Assembly (NCBI RefSeq): GCF_042680565.1
Contig: NZ_JBHUEJ010000015.1
Location: 310,001 to 374,000, forward strand
Source: Ottowia flava
Lineage (GTDB): Bacteria > Pseudomonadota > Gammaproteobacteria > Burkholderiales > Burkholderiaceae_C
Reading direction: 5' to 3'
DNA length: 64,000 bases
In this document: positions 33,131-41,190 of the stretch, in pieces
Layout of the letters: each line of letters starts with the position of its first letter
Numbering within the stretch: position 1 is the first letter of the stretch
Notes under the pieces: generated by a model
What the model was told of the DNA's origin: nothing
The model's database searches: none
The model's input: the letters and a program-made list of their open reading frames with translations, nothing else
Translations under genes and position numbers: made by a program

Positions 33131-33537
33131 CCCCCGCGCGCGACGCCGAACAGCCGCTGGTCTACGCCTGCTCGGGCTGCTCCAGCGCGGCGCAGCTGGC
33201 GAACCACGTTGCCCTGCAGCTCGACCGGCGCGGCGTGGCCGAGATGTCCTGCATTGCGGGCGTGGGCGGCGACGTTCCGCACCTGCTGAAGACCGCGCAA
33301 TCGGGGCGACCGGTGGTCGTGCTGGACGGCTGCCCGCTGGAGTGCGCCCGCAGTTGCCTCGCGCGCCATGGCATCGCGCCAGACCGGCACTACCTGATGC
33401 ACGAGATGGGCGTGAAAAAGCGCAACCACGAGGACTTCGATGCGCAGGAAGCCGCACGCGTGCTGACCGCGGTCGAAGCGGATCTGAAAGAACGGCCTGT
33501 GATCGCTTCCCGCGACACGGCGCCCGCGCATGGCTGA
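33127..33537 (+). CDS. DGC-domain cysteine-rich protein
   Basis: A 136-residue protein of the DGC family, named for the Asp-Gly-Cys in its LDGCPLECARSCL motif (D67-G68-C69). Further cysteines are C15 and C18 (YACSGCSS) and C42; a metal or Fe-S centre is plausible but the function is not established. DGC proteins are often found with anaerobic respiration genes; here the gene is translationally coupled between ubiT and ubiX (ATGA overlap upstream, 8-base overlap downstream), which suggests a role in the O2-independent ubiquinone pathway or in anaerobic growth. That link is inference. Confidence 0.8.
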   Translation: MTPARDAEQPLVYACSGCSSAAQLANHVALQLDRRGVAEMSCIAGVGGDVPHLLKTAQSGRPVVVLDGCPLECARSCLARHGIAPDRHYLMHEMGVKKRNHEDFDAQEAARVLTAVEADLKERPVIASRDTAPAHG

Positions 33538-34129
33538 GGCCCGGCGCCGCCTCATCGTCGGCATCTCGGGCGCCAGCGGCGCGGTGTATGGCGTGCGCTT
33601 GCTGCAGGCGCTGCGCGCCGTACCGGGCGTCAGCACCCACGCCGTCGTGTCGCGCGCGGGCTGGCTCACGCTGCGCCACGAACTCGACATGGGTCAGGGC
33701 GAGGTGGCCGCACTGGCCCATACGCTGCATGCCCACGACGACGTCGGTGCCTCGATCGCCAGCGGCTCGTTCGGCGCGCAGGCCATGGTGGTCGCGCCCT
33801 GCTCCATGCGCACGCTCAGCGCCGTGGCCCATGGCCTGGGCGACAACCTGCTCACGCGCGCCGCGGACGTGATGCTGAAAGAGCGCCGCCGCCTGGTGCT
33901 GATGGTGCGCGAATCGCCGCTGCATCTGGTGCACCTGCGCAACATGGTCACGGTGACCGAGATGGGCGCGATCGTCTGCCCGCCCGTGCCCGCGTTCTAC
34001 CAACGCCCGAGCAGCCTGGACGAGGTGGTCAGTCACACCGTGGCGCGCACGCTCGACCTGCTGGAGGTGCCGCATGCGCCGGTGCCGCGCTGGAGCGGTC
34101 TGCCTGAAGCCAACAACGCTACCGAATGA
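33530..34129 (+). CDS. ubiX: Flavin prenyltransferase
   Basis: Attaches a dimethylallyl group to FMN, producing the prenylated cofactor needed by UbiD. The 199-residue protein has the Rossmann-like LIVGISGASGAVYGVRLLQAL N-terminus, SIASGSFGAQAMVVAPCSMR with the catalytic serine region, KERRRLVLMVRESPLHLVHL and PPVPAFYQRPSSLDE. It overlaps the DGC gene by 8 bases and sits 46 bases upstream of ubiD. The final residues (NNATE) are encoded by the start of a dispersed repeat, which fills the gap to ubiD. Confidence 0.95.
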   Translation: MAEARRRLIVGISGASGAVYGVRLLQALRAVPGVSTHAVVSRAGWLTLRHELDMGQGEVAALAHTLHAHDDVGASIASGSFGAQAMVVAPCSMRTLSAVAHGLGDNLLTRAADVMLKERRRLVLMVRESPLHLVHLRNMVTVTEMGAIVCPPVPAFYQRPSSLDEVVSHTVARTLDLLEVPHAPVPRWSGLPEANNATE

Positions 34130-34168
34130 GTAGCTGGCTGCGCTTGAATCTATTGCCTTTCAGGGCAT
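34118..34168 (+). repeat. Dispersed short repeat, copy 13 (ubiX end to ubiD)
   Basis: GCTACCGAATGAGTAGCTGG, then CTGCGCTTGAATCTATTGCC, then TTTCAGGGC. It includes the ubiX stop codon and ends 7 bases before the ubiD start. Confidence 0.75.
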
Positions 34169-34175
34169 TTCCATC

Positions 34176-35666
34176 TTGAACTCACCCGACTGCGATCTGC
34201 GCGATTTCATCGCCCGGCTGGAGGCCAACGGCGAGCTGCGCCGCATCGCCCACCCCGTTTCGCCGCACCTGGAAATGACGGCGCTCTCCGCCCACGTTCT
34301 CCACAAGGGCGGCCCCGCGCTGTTGTTTGAACATCCGGTGGGGCACGGCATGCCCGTGCTCACCAACCTGTTTGGCACACCCGGGCGCGTGGTCAGTGCC
34401 CTGGGCCTGCAGGCCATGAGCGAGCTGCGCGCCACCGGCGAGCTGCTGGCCGAGTTGCGAGAACCCGCACCCCCGCAGGGCATGCGCGATCTGTGGGCGC
34501 GTCGCGGTCTGTTGCAGAAGCTGCGCCACATGGCGCCGATCACGGTGCGCAAGCCGCCCTGTCAGGCCATGGTGCGCGAAGGCGCCGAGGTCGACCTGGG
34601 CGCACTGCCCGTGCAGCACTGCTGGCCGGGTGACGCAGCGCCGCTCATCACCTGGGGCCTGACCATCACGCGCGGGCCGCGCAAGCCACGGCAGAACCTG
34701 GGCATCTACCGGCAGCAGGTGCTGTCGCGCAATGAACTCATCCTGCGTTGGCTGCCGCACCGCGGCGGCGCGCTCGACTTCGCCGAACACGCTACCGCGT
34801 TTCCGGGCACGCCCTACCCCGTGGCGGTCGCCATCGGCGCCGATCCGGCGACCTTGCTCGCCGCCGTGACGCCCGTTCCCGACAGCCTGTCCGAATACCA
34901 GTTTGCCGGCTTGCTGCGCGGCGCGCGCACCGAGGTGGCGCCCGCGATCGGTGTGCCGCTCGACGTGCCCGCGCGAGCGGAGATCGTGCTGGAAGGCCAC
35001 ATTCGCCCCGACCCCGGTCATCCGAGCGGCTGGCAGCATGCGATGGAAGGCCCGTACGGCGACCATACCGGCTACTACAACGAGCGCGCCGCATTCCCCG
35101 TGCTCACCGTCGAGCGCATCACCCAGCGCGCCGGTGCGATCTACCACAGCACCTACACCGGTCGGCCGCCCGATGAGCCCGCGATGCTCGGGCTGGCGCT
35201 CAACGAGATGTTCGTGCCGCTCATGCAGCGCGCCTTTCCTGAAATCGCCGACTTCTACCTGCCGCCCGAAGCGTGCAGCTACCGCATGGCCGTCGTCAGC
35301 ATCCGCAAGGCCTACCCCGGCCACGCGCGCCGCGTGATGATGGGGGTATGGGGCCACCTGCGCCAGTTCCTGTACACCAAGTTCGTCGTGGTGGTGGACG
35401 CGGACGTTGATGTGCGGCACTGGCCCGACGTGGTCTGGGCGATGAGCACACGCATGGACCCGGCGCGCGATACGCTGATGGTGGAGCACACGCCCATCGA
35501 CTACCTTGACTTCGCCTCGCCGGAGCCTGGCCTGGGCAGCAAGATGGGCCTGGACGCCACGCACAAATGGCCAGGGGAAACACGCCGCGAATGGGGCCGC
35601 CCCATGACCATGGATGCGCAGGTCGGCGCACGGATGCGGGCGCTGGCGGATGCGTTGGGCCTTTAG
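34176..35666 (+). CDS. ubiD: 4-hydroxy-3-polyprenylbenzoate decarboxylase
   Basis: Decarboxylates the prenylated hydroxybenzoate intermediate of ubiquinone synthesis with the prenyl-FMN cofactor made by UbiX. The 496-residue length and motifs fit: CDLRDFIARLEANGELRRI at the N-terminus, NLGIYRQQVLSRNELILRWL, PFPVAVAIGADPATLLAA-like region (positions about 208-227), ARAEIVLEGHI and MEGPYGDHTGYYNE, with the catalytic Arg-Glu-Glu set expected here. A TTG start at 34176 is chosen because no ATG precedes the conserved DLRDFI. It is the last gene of the ubiquinone cluster. Confidence 0.95.
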   Translation: MNSPDCDLRDFIARLEANGELRRIAHPVSPHLEMTALSAHVLHKGGPALLFEHPVGHGMPVLTNLFGTPGRVVSALGLQAMSELRATGELLAELREPAPPQGMRDLWARRGLLQKLRHMAPITVRKPPCQAMVREGAEVDLGALPVQHCWPGDAAPLITWGLTITRGPRKPRQNLGIYRQQVLSRNELILRWLPHRGGALDFAEHATAFPGTPYPVAVAIGADPATLLAAVTPVPDSLSEYQFAGLLRGARTEVAPAIGVPLDVPARAEIVLEGHIRPDPGHPSGWQHAMEGPYGDHTGYYNERAAFPVLTVERITQRAGAIYHSTYTGRPPDEPAMLGLALNEMFVPLMQRAFPEIADFYLPPEACSYRMAVVSIRKAYPGHARRVMMGVWGHLRQFLYTKFVVVVDADVDVRHWPDVVWAMSTRMDPARDTLMVEHTPIDYLDFASPEPGLGSKMGLDATHKWPGETRREWGRPMTMDAQVGARMRALADALGL

Positions 35667-36049
35667 GCCGCGCCGGGCGGCGAGCCGTTGCAAGGGGCTC
35701 GCGAAGGTGACCCCATGAATGGCGAGCGATGCAGCCCACGCCGCGGACAGTGTCTGAGGTGGCGTGCTGCGAAGTCGTGTTCTGGACAGTTTTCACACGT
35801 ACAGACGGCCATCTGGACACGTCAGGCCGTCCCCATCGCGCGCTGGCGCGATATACCCCTCCCTGTCACCTTTCTTCGTTCGTGATTACCCCGATGACCA
35901 GATGCGTTCCTTGATCTAGATTATTAGATATCGAAGCAAATAACGCGCCGCAGCGTACGGCGCACCGAGCGCAGGTTGCTCAGTTCGGCGCAACCGCCGG
36001 CGGCGACCTGTCTGCCGACATCAGCATATTCATCGGAGCCAACAACCAC
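35667..36049. other. Gene-free stretch between ubiD and a Bug receptor gene
   Basis: No protein or RNA gene is convincing in these 383 bases. A 7-bp stem (GACGGCC/GGCCGTC, near 35801-35828) lacks a T tract and is not a clear terminator. The segment around 35905-35945 is unusually AT-rich for this genome and holds a small inverted repeat, probably promoter or operator DNA for the receptor gene. Confidence 0.5.
35914..35929. promoter_or_regulatory. Operator-like inverted repeat ATCTA-N6-TAGAT
   Basis: A perfect 5-bp inverted repeat with a 6-base spacer in the AT-rich patch 121 bases ahead of the Bug receptor start. No regulator gene is adjacent, so the binder is unknown. Short enough to be chance. 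Confidence 0.25.
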
Positions 36050-37003
36050 ATGGACAAACGAACCTTCCTCGGGTTGCTCGCCGCGACGGCTGCTCTGCCC
36101 AGCCTGGCGCAGGATGCGGCCTGGCCGAGCCGCCCCATTCGCATCATCACCCCCGCGGGCGCCGGCGGCGCGGGCGATATCCTGGCGCGCGAATTCGCCA
36201 CGCGCTTGTCGACCCGGCTGGGCCAACCCGTCATCGTGGACAACCGCCCAGGCGCGAATGGCACTATCGCCACCGTGGCCGCCGCCCGGGCGCCTGCCGA
36301 CGGACACACCTTGCTGCTGACCCTGACGCAGCACGTTCAGGCGCCAGTTCAGTACAAGGACGTGGGGTATGACCCCTTCAACTTCACACCGCTGACGCGC
36401 ATCGGCGCCGTGGTCACGCTGCTGGTGATTCGGCCGGAACTGGGCGTGCGCAATGCCGCCGACCTGCTGCGCCTGGCGCCGGGCAAGAACTGGAGCTTCG
36501 GCGCCACGGCCACGGGCACGCAGGTAGTCATGGAGGCCTTCAACAAGCACCGAAATCTGGGACTGCTGTCGGTGCCGTACAAGGGCGAGCCCGCTGCGCT
36601 GACCGACCTGCTGGGCGGCCAGATCGACATGGCCCTGGCCACGATGGCTGGCGCCAAGCCCTACTTGCAGACGGGCAAGCTGGTGCCCGTCGGCATCAGC
36701 GCCCCGCAGCGCGCCAAATCCATGCCGAACATCCCCACCTTTGCCGAGCAAGGCGTGGACGATTTCGGCTGGGTCGGCTGGTACGGCTTCCTGGCGCCTC
36801 CGGGCCTGCCGCCCGCCATCGCCACCCGTCTGATGGCCGAGTTCAAGGCGATCCTTGAAGAGCCCGGCATGCGCACGCGGCTGGAGGCGCTCGACATGAT
36901 GAACAACTTTGCCGAAGGCCCTGCGTTCATGGCCGACATGAAACGCGACACCGCCAACTGGACAGCGCTGGTCAAGCGCTCGGGCCTGAGCTTCGACCGT
37001 TGA
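36050..37003 (+). CDS. Bug/TctC family extracytoplasmic solute receptor
   Basis: A 317-residue periplasmic binding protein. The signal peptide (RTFLGLLAATAALPSLAQ) is followed by family motifs IRIITPAGAGGAGDILAREF, VIVDNRPGANGTIATVAAA and PADGHTLLLTLTQH. It is followed after 37 bases by an alpha/beta hydrolase gene, so both may belong to one catabolic unit: uptake-sensing of an organic acid or ester and its hydrolysis. No TctA/TctB permease is seen. It shares the fold, but not close similarity, with the receptor at 12.7-13.7 kb. Confidence 0.9.
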   Translation: MDKRTFLGLLAATAALPSLAQDAAWPSRPIRIITPAGAGGAGDILAREFATRLSTRLGQPVIVDNRPGANGTIATVAAARAPADGHTLLLTLTQHVQAPVQYKDVGYDPFNFTPLTRIGAVVTLLVIRPELGVRNAADLLRLAPGKNWSFGATATGTQVVMEAFNKHRNLGLLSVPYKGEPAALTDLLGGQIDMALATMAGAKPYLQTGKLVPVGISAPQRAKSMPNIPTFAEQGVDDFGWVGWYGFLAPPGLPPAIATRLMAEFKAILEEPGMRTRLEALDMMNNFAEGPAFMADMKRDTANWTALVKRSGLSFDR

Positions 37004-37040
37004 CGCCCCCACGCGCCGCCTCCCACACCAAGATGCCGAC

Positions 37041-38333
37041 ATGAGTTCCCGCACCCTCGACAGCAAGTACTGGCGCGCCAGCTGGATCCGTTTTCGCGAA
37101 CCGGTGGAACAATTCGCGCAGGCCGAATCGCTCGTGCTGCACGCGCACGATGGCGTGCAGGTGCGCGGCCTCGCCTGGGTGCCCAAGCACCATCCGAAGC
37201 CACGCGTGGCAGTGATCGCCGCGCACCAGCGGGTGGACTTCTCGCGCCACTACGCATTCCCCGCGCTGCTGCGCGCTGGCTACCTCTGCGTGGGTGCCAA
37301 TTTGCGCTCGCTGCACAACGACACCAACTGTGTACACGAGCAGTTGCTGCTGGACGTGGCAGCCTACGTCAACTGGCTGAAAAACGAGCGTGGCATCGAA
37401 AAGGTGGTTTGGCTGGGCAATTCGGGCGGCGGGTCGCTGGGGACGTTCTACCAACAGCAGGCCAAAGCGGCGCCTGCCGATAGGCTGAAGCTGACCCCCG
37501 GTGGCCGCCCCATCCCACTTGCAGATGCGTCGATGCCGGCCTTTGACGGCATGATCATTAGCGCCGCCCACACCGGGCAGGGCAACATCATCAACGGCAC
37601 CATCGATCCCTCCGTGGTGGATGAACACGAGCCGTTCCTGACCGACGCCTCGCTCGACATGTACGACCCTGCGAACGGATTTCAGCCCGCGCCGGAATGG
37701 AGCCGCTACAGCGCCGAGTTCGTGGCGTGCTACCAGCAGGCGCAACGGGCACGCGTGAAGCGCATCGACGACATCGCCCGCGCGATGATCGCCGAGCGCC
37801 AGTCCAACGAACAGTTATGTCGGTCTGACTGGTTCGATCGCCTTTCCTACGCTCAGCAGCGAAGCGCCTTGCAGCGCGCCAACTTCACGCCGGTGATGGT
37901 CACACACCGCACGATGGCCAACCTCCACTACGTCGACAACAGCATCGACCCGAGCGATCGCGCGTACGGCTGCCTGCTGAGCAACCGCCCGGACATCATG
38001 AACTACCAGTTGCTGGGGTTTGCCCGCCTGCAAACGCCCGATGCCTGGCTTTCCACTTGGTCCGGAATCAGCAGCAACGCCGACCTGCTCAAGACCGCGC
38101 CCGCCGTGACCGAACCCGTCATCGTTATCCACGCCGGTCGCGATCTGGATGTCTACCCTTCGCACACACAGGCCATCCTGGACGCTCTGGGCAGCACCGA
38201 CAAGACCCGGCACGACTTTCCGAATCGGCTGCACTACTTTGAGCCTGGAGACGAGGCCGAAGACCCCAATGCCCCGGTGCTCGAGCAAATGGCGGCCGTC
38301 CTCCCCTGGATGGCACAGCGTTTTGCGCCCTGA
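37041..38333 (+). CDS. Alpha/beta hydrolase
   Basis: A 430-residue soluble hydrolase. The nucleophile elbow is WLGNSGGGSLGTFY near residues 122-136, with HQRVDFSRHYAFPALLRAGY upstream (oxyanion region) and a likely acid residue in VIVIHAGRDLDVYPSHTQ; a C-terminal histidine in RLHYFEPGDE could complete the triad. It lacks a signal peptide. Its partner is the Bug receptor gene 37 bases upstream. Substrate is unknown; an ester or amide from the environment is a guess from context. Confidence 0.8.
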   Translation: MSSRTLDSKYWRASWIRFREPVEQFAQAESLVLHAHDGVQVRGLAWVPKHHPKPRVAVIAAHQRVDFSRHYAFPALLRAGYLCVGANLRSLHNDTNCVHEQLLLDVAAYVNWLKNERGIEKVVWLGNSGGGSLGTFYQQQAKAAPADRLKLTPGGRPIPLADASMPAFDGMIISAAHTGQGNIINGTIDPSVVDEHEPFLTDASLDMYDPANGFQPAPEWSRYSAEFVACYQQAQRARVKRIDDIARAMIAERQSNEQLCRSDWFDRLSYAQQRSALQRANFTPVMVTHRTMANLHYVDNSIDPSDRAYGCLLSNRPDIMNYQLLGFARLQTPDAWLSTWSGISSNADLLKTAPAVTEPVIVIHAGRDLDVYPSHTQAILDALGSTDKTRHDFPNRLHYFEPGDEAEDPNAPVLEQMAAVLPWMAQRFAP

Positions 38334-38425
38334 CGCTGAAGGCTGCCAAGTTACCGCAGCCATATGCGCAGTGACCTCGGACAGCAGCCGCACCTGCCCA
38401 CGGCGCTGACTCGAAAGCGGAAAAC

Positions 38426-38477
38426 GCTTCTAATTCGATAGCTTCCAGCGCACGTTGGGCGCGCCTTAGCGCACAAA
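38426..38477 (+). repeat. Dispersed short repeat, copy 14
   Basis: GCTTCTAATTCGATAGCTTC, then CAGCGCACGTTGGGCGCGCC, then TTAGCGC. It keeps the TTCGATAGCT half and a GGGCGCGCCTTAGCGC end. Lies between the converging hydrolase and gyrB genes. Confidence 0.65.
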
Positions 38478-38523
38478 AACATTCAAAAACCCAGGGCGCC
38501 TGAATGCCCGGATGACAGCACGC

Positions 38524-41106
38524 TCAGGCGTCGATGTTCACCGCGCGCAGTGCGTTGGTTTCGATGAAATCGCGGCGCGGCTCAACCTCGTCGCCCATGA
38601 GGGTGGTGAACACGCGATCGGCTTCGATGGCGTCATCGATCTGTACGCGCAGCAGGCGGCGGACTTCGGGATCCATCGTGGTTTCCCAAAGCTGCTCGGG
38701 GTTCATCTCACCCAGACCCTTGTAGCGCTGACGGCTGGTGGTGCGCTCTGCCTCAGCCAGCAGCCATTGCATGGCTTCGCGGAAGCTGCCGACGGCTTGC
38801 TCGCGCTGGCGCTCACCTTCACCGCGTGTCGCGCGCGCACCTTCGCCCAGCAGCCCTTTGAAGGTCTGAGCGGCCTCCACCAGTGCAGCGTAATCCGCAC
38901 CTTGAACGAAGTCCTGCGTCACCACGCTGCTCTTGATGTTGCCGTGGTGCGGCCGGCTGATGCGCAGCACCGGCTTGTCGGTGCGCACGTCGAACTCGCT
39001 GGCGACTTCGGGCGTGGTGCCGTTCGTGTGCATGGCCGCCAGTTGCTGCTGCAATGCGATGGCGCTGGCCTCCGCGCTCTCGACCGTGTCCAGATTCAAT
39101 ACCACGCCGCTGGCGATGGCGCGCAACGCCTCGGCGTCCATGAAGACCGACAGGCGCTCGATCACCGACTCGGCAAGCTGGTATTTGCGCGCCAATTCGG
39201 CCAACGTGTCGCCAGACAGTTCCTGCGGCTGCGCACCACCCGTATGGATGACCGCGTCCTTCAAGGCCACGCGCATGAGGAAAGCCTCCAGCGCAGCGCC
39301 GTCCTTGAGGTAAAGCTCTTCCTTGCCCGCCTTGACCTTGTACAGCGGGGGCTGGGCGATGTAGATGTGCCCGCGCTCGACCAATTCAGACATCTGCCGG
39401 TAGAAAAAGGTGAGCAGCAGCGTGCGGATGTGGGCGCCGTCCACGTCCGCGTCGGTCATGATGATGATGCGGTGGTAGCGCAGCTTGTCGATGTTGAAAT
39501 CATCGGCGCCGCTCTTTCCGGAGTCGGCCGCGGTCTTGCCGATGCCCGTGCCCAAGGCGGTGATCAGCGTGACGATTTCGTTGCTGGTGAGCAGCTTTTC
39601 ATAGCGGGCACGCTCGACATTCAGGATCTTTCCGCGCAGCGGCAGGATGGCCTGAAACTTGCGATCGCGACCCTGCTTGGCGGAGCCGCCGGCAGAGTCG
39701 CCCTCGACGATGTAGATCTCGCACAGCGAGGGATCTTTCTCCTGGCAGTCGGCCAGTTTGCCGGGCAGGCCGAAGCCGTCGAGTACGCCCTTGCGGCGTG
39801 TCATCTCGCGCGCCTTGCGCGCGGCCTCGCGCGCACGCGCCGCTTCAACGATCTTGCCGCAGATGATCTTGGCGTCGTTGGGGCGCTCTTCCAGGTACTC
39901 GGCAAGCGACCGGGCCACGATGTCTTCGACCGGCGCGCGGACCTCACTGCTGACCAGCTTGTCCTTGGTCTGGCTGCTGAACTTGGGCTCGGGCACCTTC
40001 ACGCTGAGCACGCAGGTCAGCCCTTCGCGCATGTCGTCGCCCGAGACGTCGACCTTGGCCTTCTTGGCCAGTTCGTTGTCGGCGATGTACTTGCTGATCA
40101 CACGCGTCATGGCCGCGCGCAGGCCGGTCAGATGCGTGCCACCGTCGCGCTGCGGAATGTTGTTGGTGAAGCAGAGCACCTGCTCGTTGTAGCCGTCGTT
40201 CCACTGCATGGCGACTTCAACGCCGATCTCGGTGTCGGGAATGCCGCCGTACGAGTCGGCCGGGCGGGCGCCCGTGGCGTGGAAGGCGTTCGGGTGCAGC
40301 ACGCGCTTGCCGCCGTTGATGAAATCGACAAACCCCTTGACACCGCCAGCGCCGGAAAAATCGTCTTCCTTGCCGCTGCGCTCATCGATGAGGCGAATGC
40401 GCACGCCGTTGTTGAGAAAGCTCAGTTCGCGCAGGCGCTTGCTGAGGATCTCGTAGTGAAACTCGTTGTTTTCCTTGAAGATTTCGGTGTCGGGCAGAAA
40501 GCGGACTTCGGTGCCGCGCTTTTCGGTGTCGCCCGTGATCTTCATCGGCGAGATTTCGACACCGCTCACCTGTTCAAGCACGCGGTCCTGCACGAAGCCT
40601 CGGCTGAACTCGAGTTCGTGCTTCTTGCCGTCGCGGCGCACGGTCAGGCGCAGCTTGCTGGAGAGCGCGTTGACGCAACTCACGCCCACACCGTGCAGTC
40701 CGCCCGATACCTTGTAGCTGTTCTGGTTGAACTTGCCGCCGGCGTGCAATTCGGTCAGGGCGATCTCGGCGGCCGAGCGCTTGGGCTCGTGTTTGTCGTC
40801 CATCTTGACGCCGGTGGGAATGCCGCGCCCGTTGTCGACCACGCTGATGGAGTTGTCGCTGTGGATGGTGACAACGATGTCGTCACAGAAACCGGCCAGC
40901 GCTTCGTCGATGGAGTTGTCCACGACTTCAAACACAAGGTGGTGCAGACCGGTGCCATCGCTGGTATCACCAATGTACATGCCAGGGCGCTTGCGCACCG
41001 CTTCCAGGCCTTCGAGGATCTGAATGGCACCTTCGCCGTACCCTTCGGCGCCACGCGGCGCCTGCGGTTGGCGCGGTTGGTCGGGGTGTTGGTTGGGGTC
41101 GGTCAT
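38524..41106 (-). CDS. gyrB: DNA gyrase subunit B
   Basis: The ATPase subunit of gyrase, which introduces negative supercoils. The 860-residue length is typical of betaproteobacterial GyrB with its inserted segment. Seen: the GHKL ATPase motifs (VVDNSIDEALAGFCD, DNGRGIPTGVK, GGLHGVGVSCVNALS), the TOPRIM motifs (YIVEGDSAGGSAKQGRDR and IIIMTDADVDGAHIRTL), and the C-terminal RYKGLGEMNPEQLWETTMDP. The ATG at 41106 gives MTDPNQH; a GTG five codons earlier is possible. It reads in the dnaA-dnaN direction away from the origin. A hairpin lies between dnaN and gyrB. Confidence 0.98.
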   Translation of the reverse strand: MTDPNQHPDQPRQPQAPRGAEGYGEGAIQILEGLEAVRKRPGMYIGDTSDGTGLHHLVFEVVDNSIDEALAGFCDDIVVTIHSDNSISVVDNGRGIPTGVKMDDKHEPKRSAAEIALTELHAGGKFNQNSYKVSGGLHGVGVSCVNALSSKLRLTVRRDGKKHELEFSRGFVQDRVLEQVSGVEISPMKITGDTEKRGTEVRFLPDTEIFKENNEFHYEILSKRLRELSFLNNGVRIRLIDERSGKEDDFSGAGGVKGFVDFINGGKRVLHPNAFHATGARPADSYGGIPDTEIGVEVAMQWNDGYNEQVLCFTNNIPQRDGGTHLTGLRAAMTRVISKYIADNELAKKAKVDVSGDDMREGLTCVLSVKVPEPKFSSQTKDKLVSSEVRAPVEDIVARSLAEYLEERPNDAKIICGKIVEAARAREAARKAREMTRRKGVLDGFGLPGKLADCQEKDPSLCEIYIVEGDSAGGSAKQGRDRKFQAILPLRGKILNVERARYEKLLTSNEIVTLITALGTGIGKTAADSGKSGADDFNIDKLRYHRIIIMTDADVDGAHIRTLLLTFFYRQMSELVERGHIYIAQPPLYKVKAGKEELYLKDGAALEAFLMRVALKDAVIHTGGAQPQELSGDTLAELARKYQLAESVIERLSVFMDAEALRAIASGVVLNLDTVESAEASAIALQQQLAAMHTNGTTPEVASEFDVRTDKPVLRISRPHHGNIKSSVVTQDFVQGADYAALVEAAQTFKGLLGEGARATRGEGERQREQAVGSFREAMQWLLAEAERTTSRQRYKGLGEMNPEQLWETTMDPEVRRLLRVQIDDAIEADRVFTTLMGDEVEPRRDFIETNALRAVNIDA

Positions 41107-41131
41107 ATCGTTCTTTCGCACTTTTTAAGGT

Positions 41132-41158
41132 CAAAACCCGCCGGAGCCGGCGGGTTCA
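41132..41158 (-). terminator. Hairpin between dnaN and gyrB
   Basis: On the minus strand GAACCCGCCGG-CTCC-GGCGGGTTTTGA: a stem of about 9 bp followed by a short T run. It would partly terminate the dnaA-dnaN transcript before gyrB. Confidence 0.6.
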
Positions 41159-41187
41159 GAGCGCAAGCAGCTCTCAATTCAATAGCG
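41158..41187 (-). repeat. Dispersed short repeat, copy 15 (partial, dnaN end)
   Basis: Minus-strand reading GCTATTGAATTGAGAGCTGC, then TTGCGCTCT. Only the first half and the core are present; the rest has been replaced by the hairpin. It lies right after the dnaN stop. Confidence 0.65.
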
Positions 41188-41190
41188 ATT

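Noticed and set aside
35801..35828. Hairpin GACGGCC/GGCCGTC after ubiD as terminator
   Set aside because: The loop is 14 bases and no T run follows, so it does not fit an intrinsic terminator.
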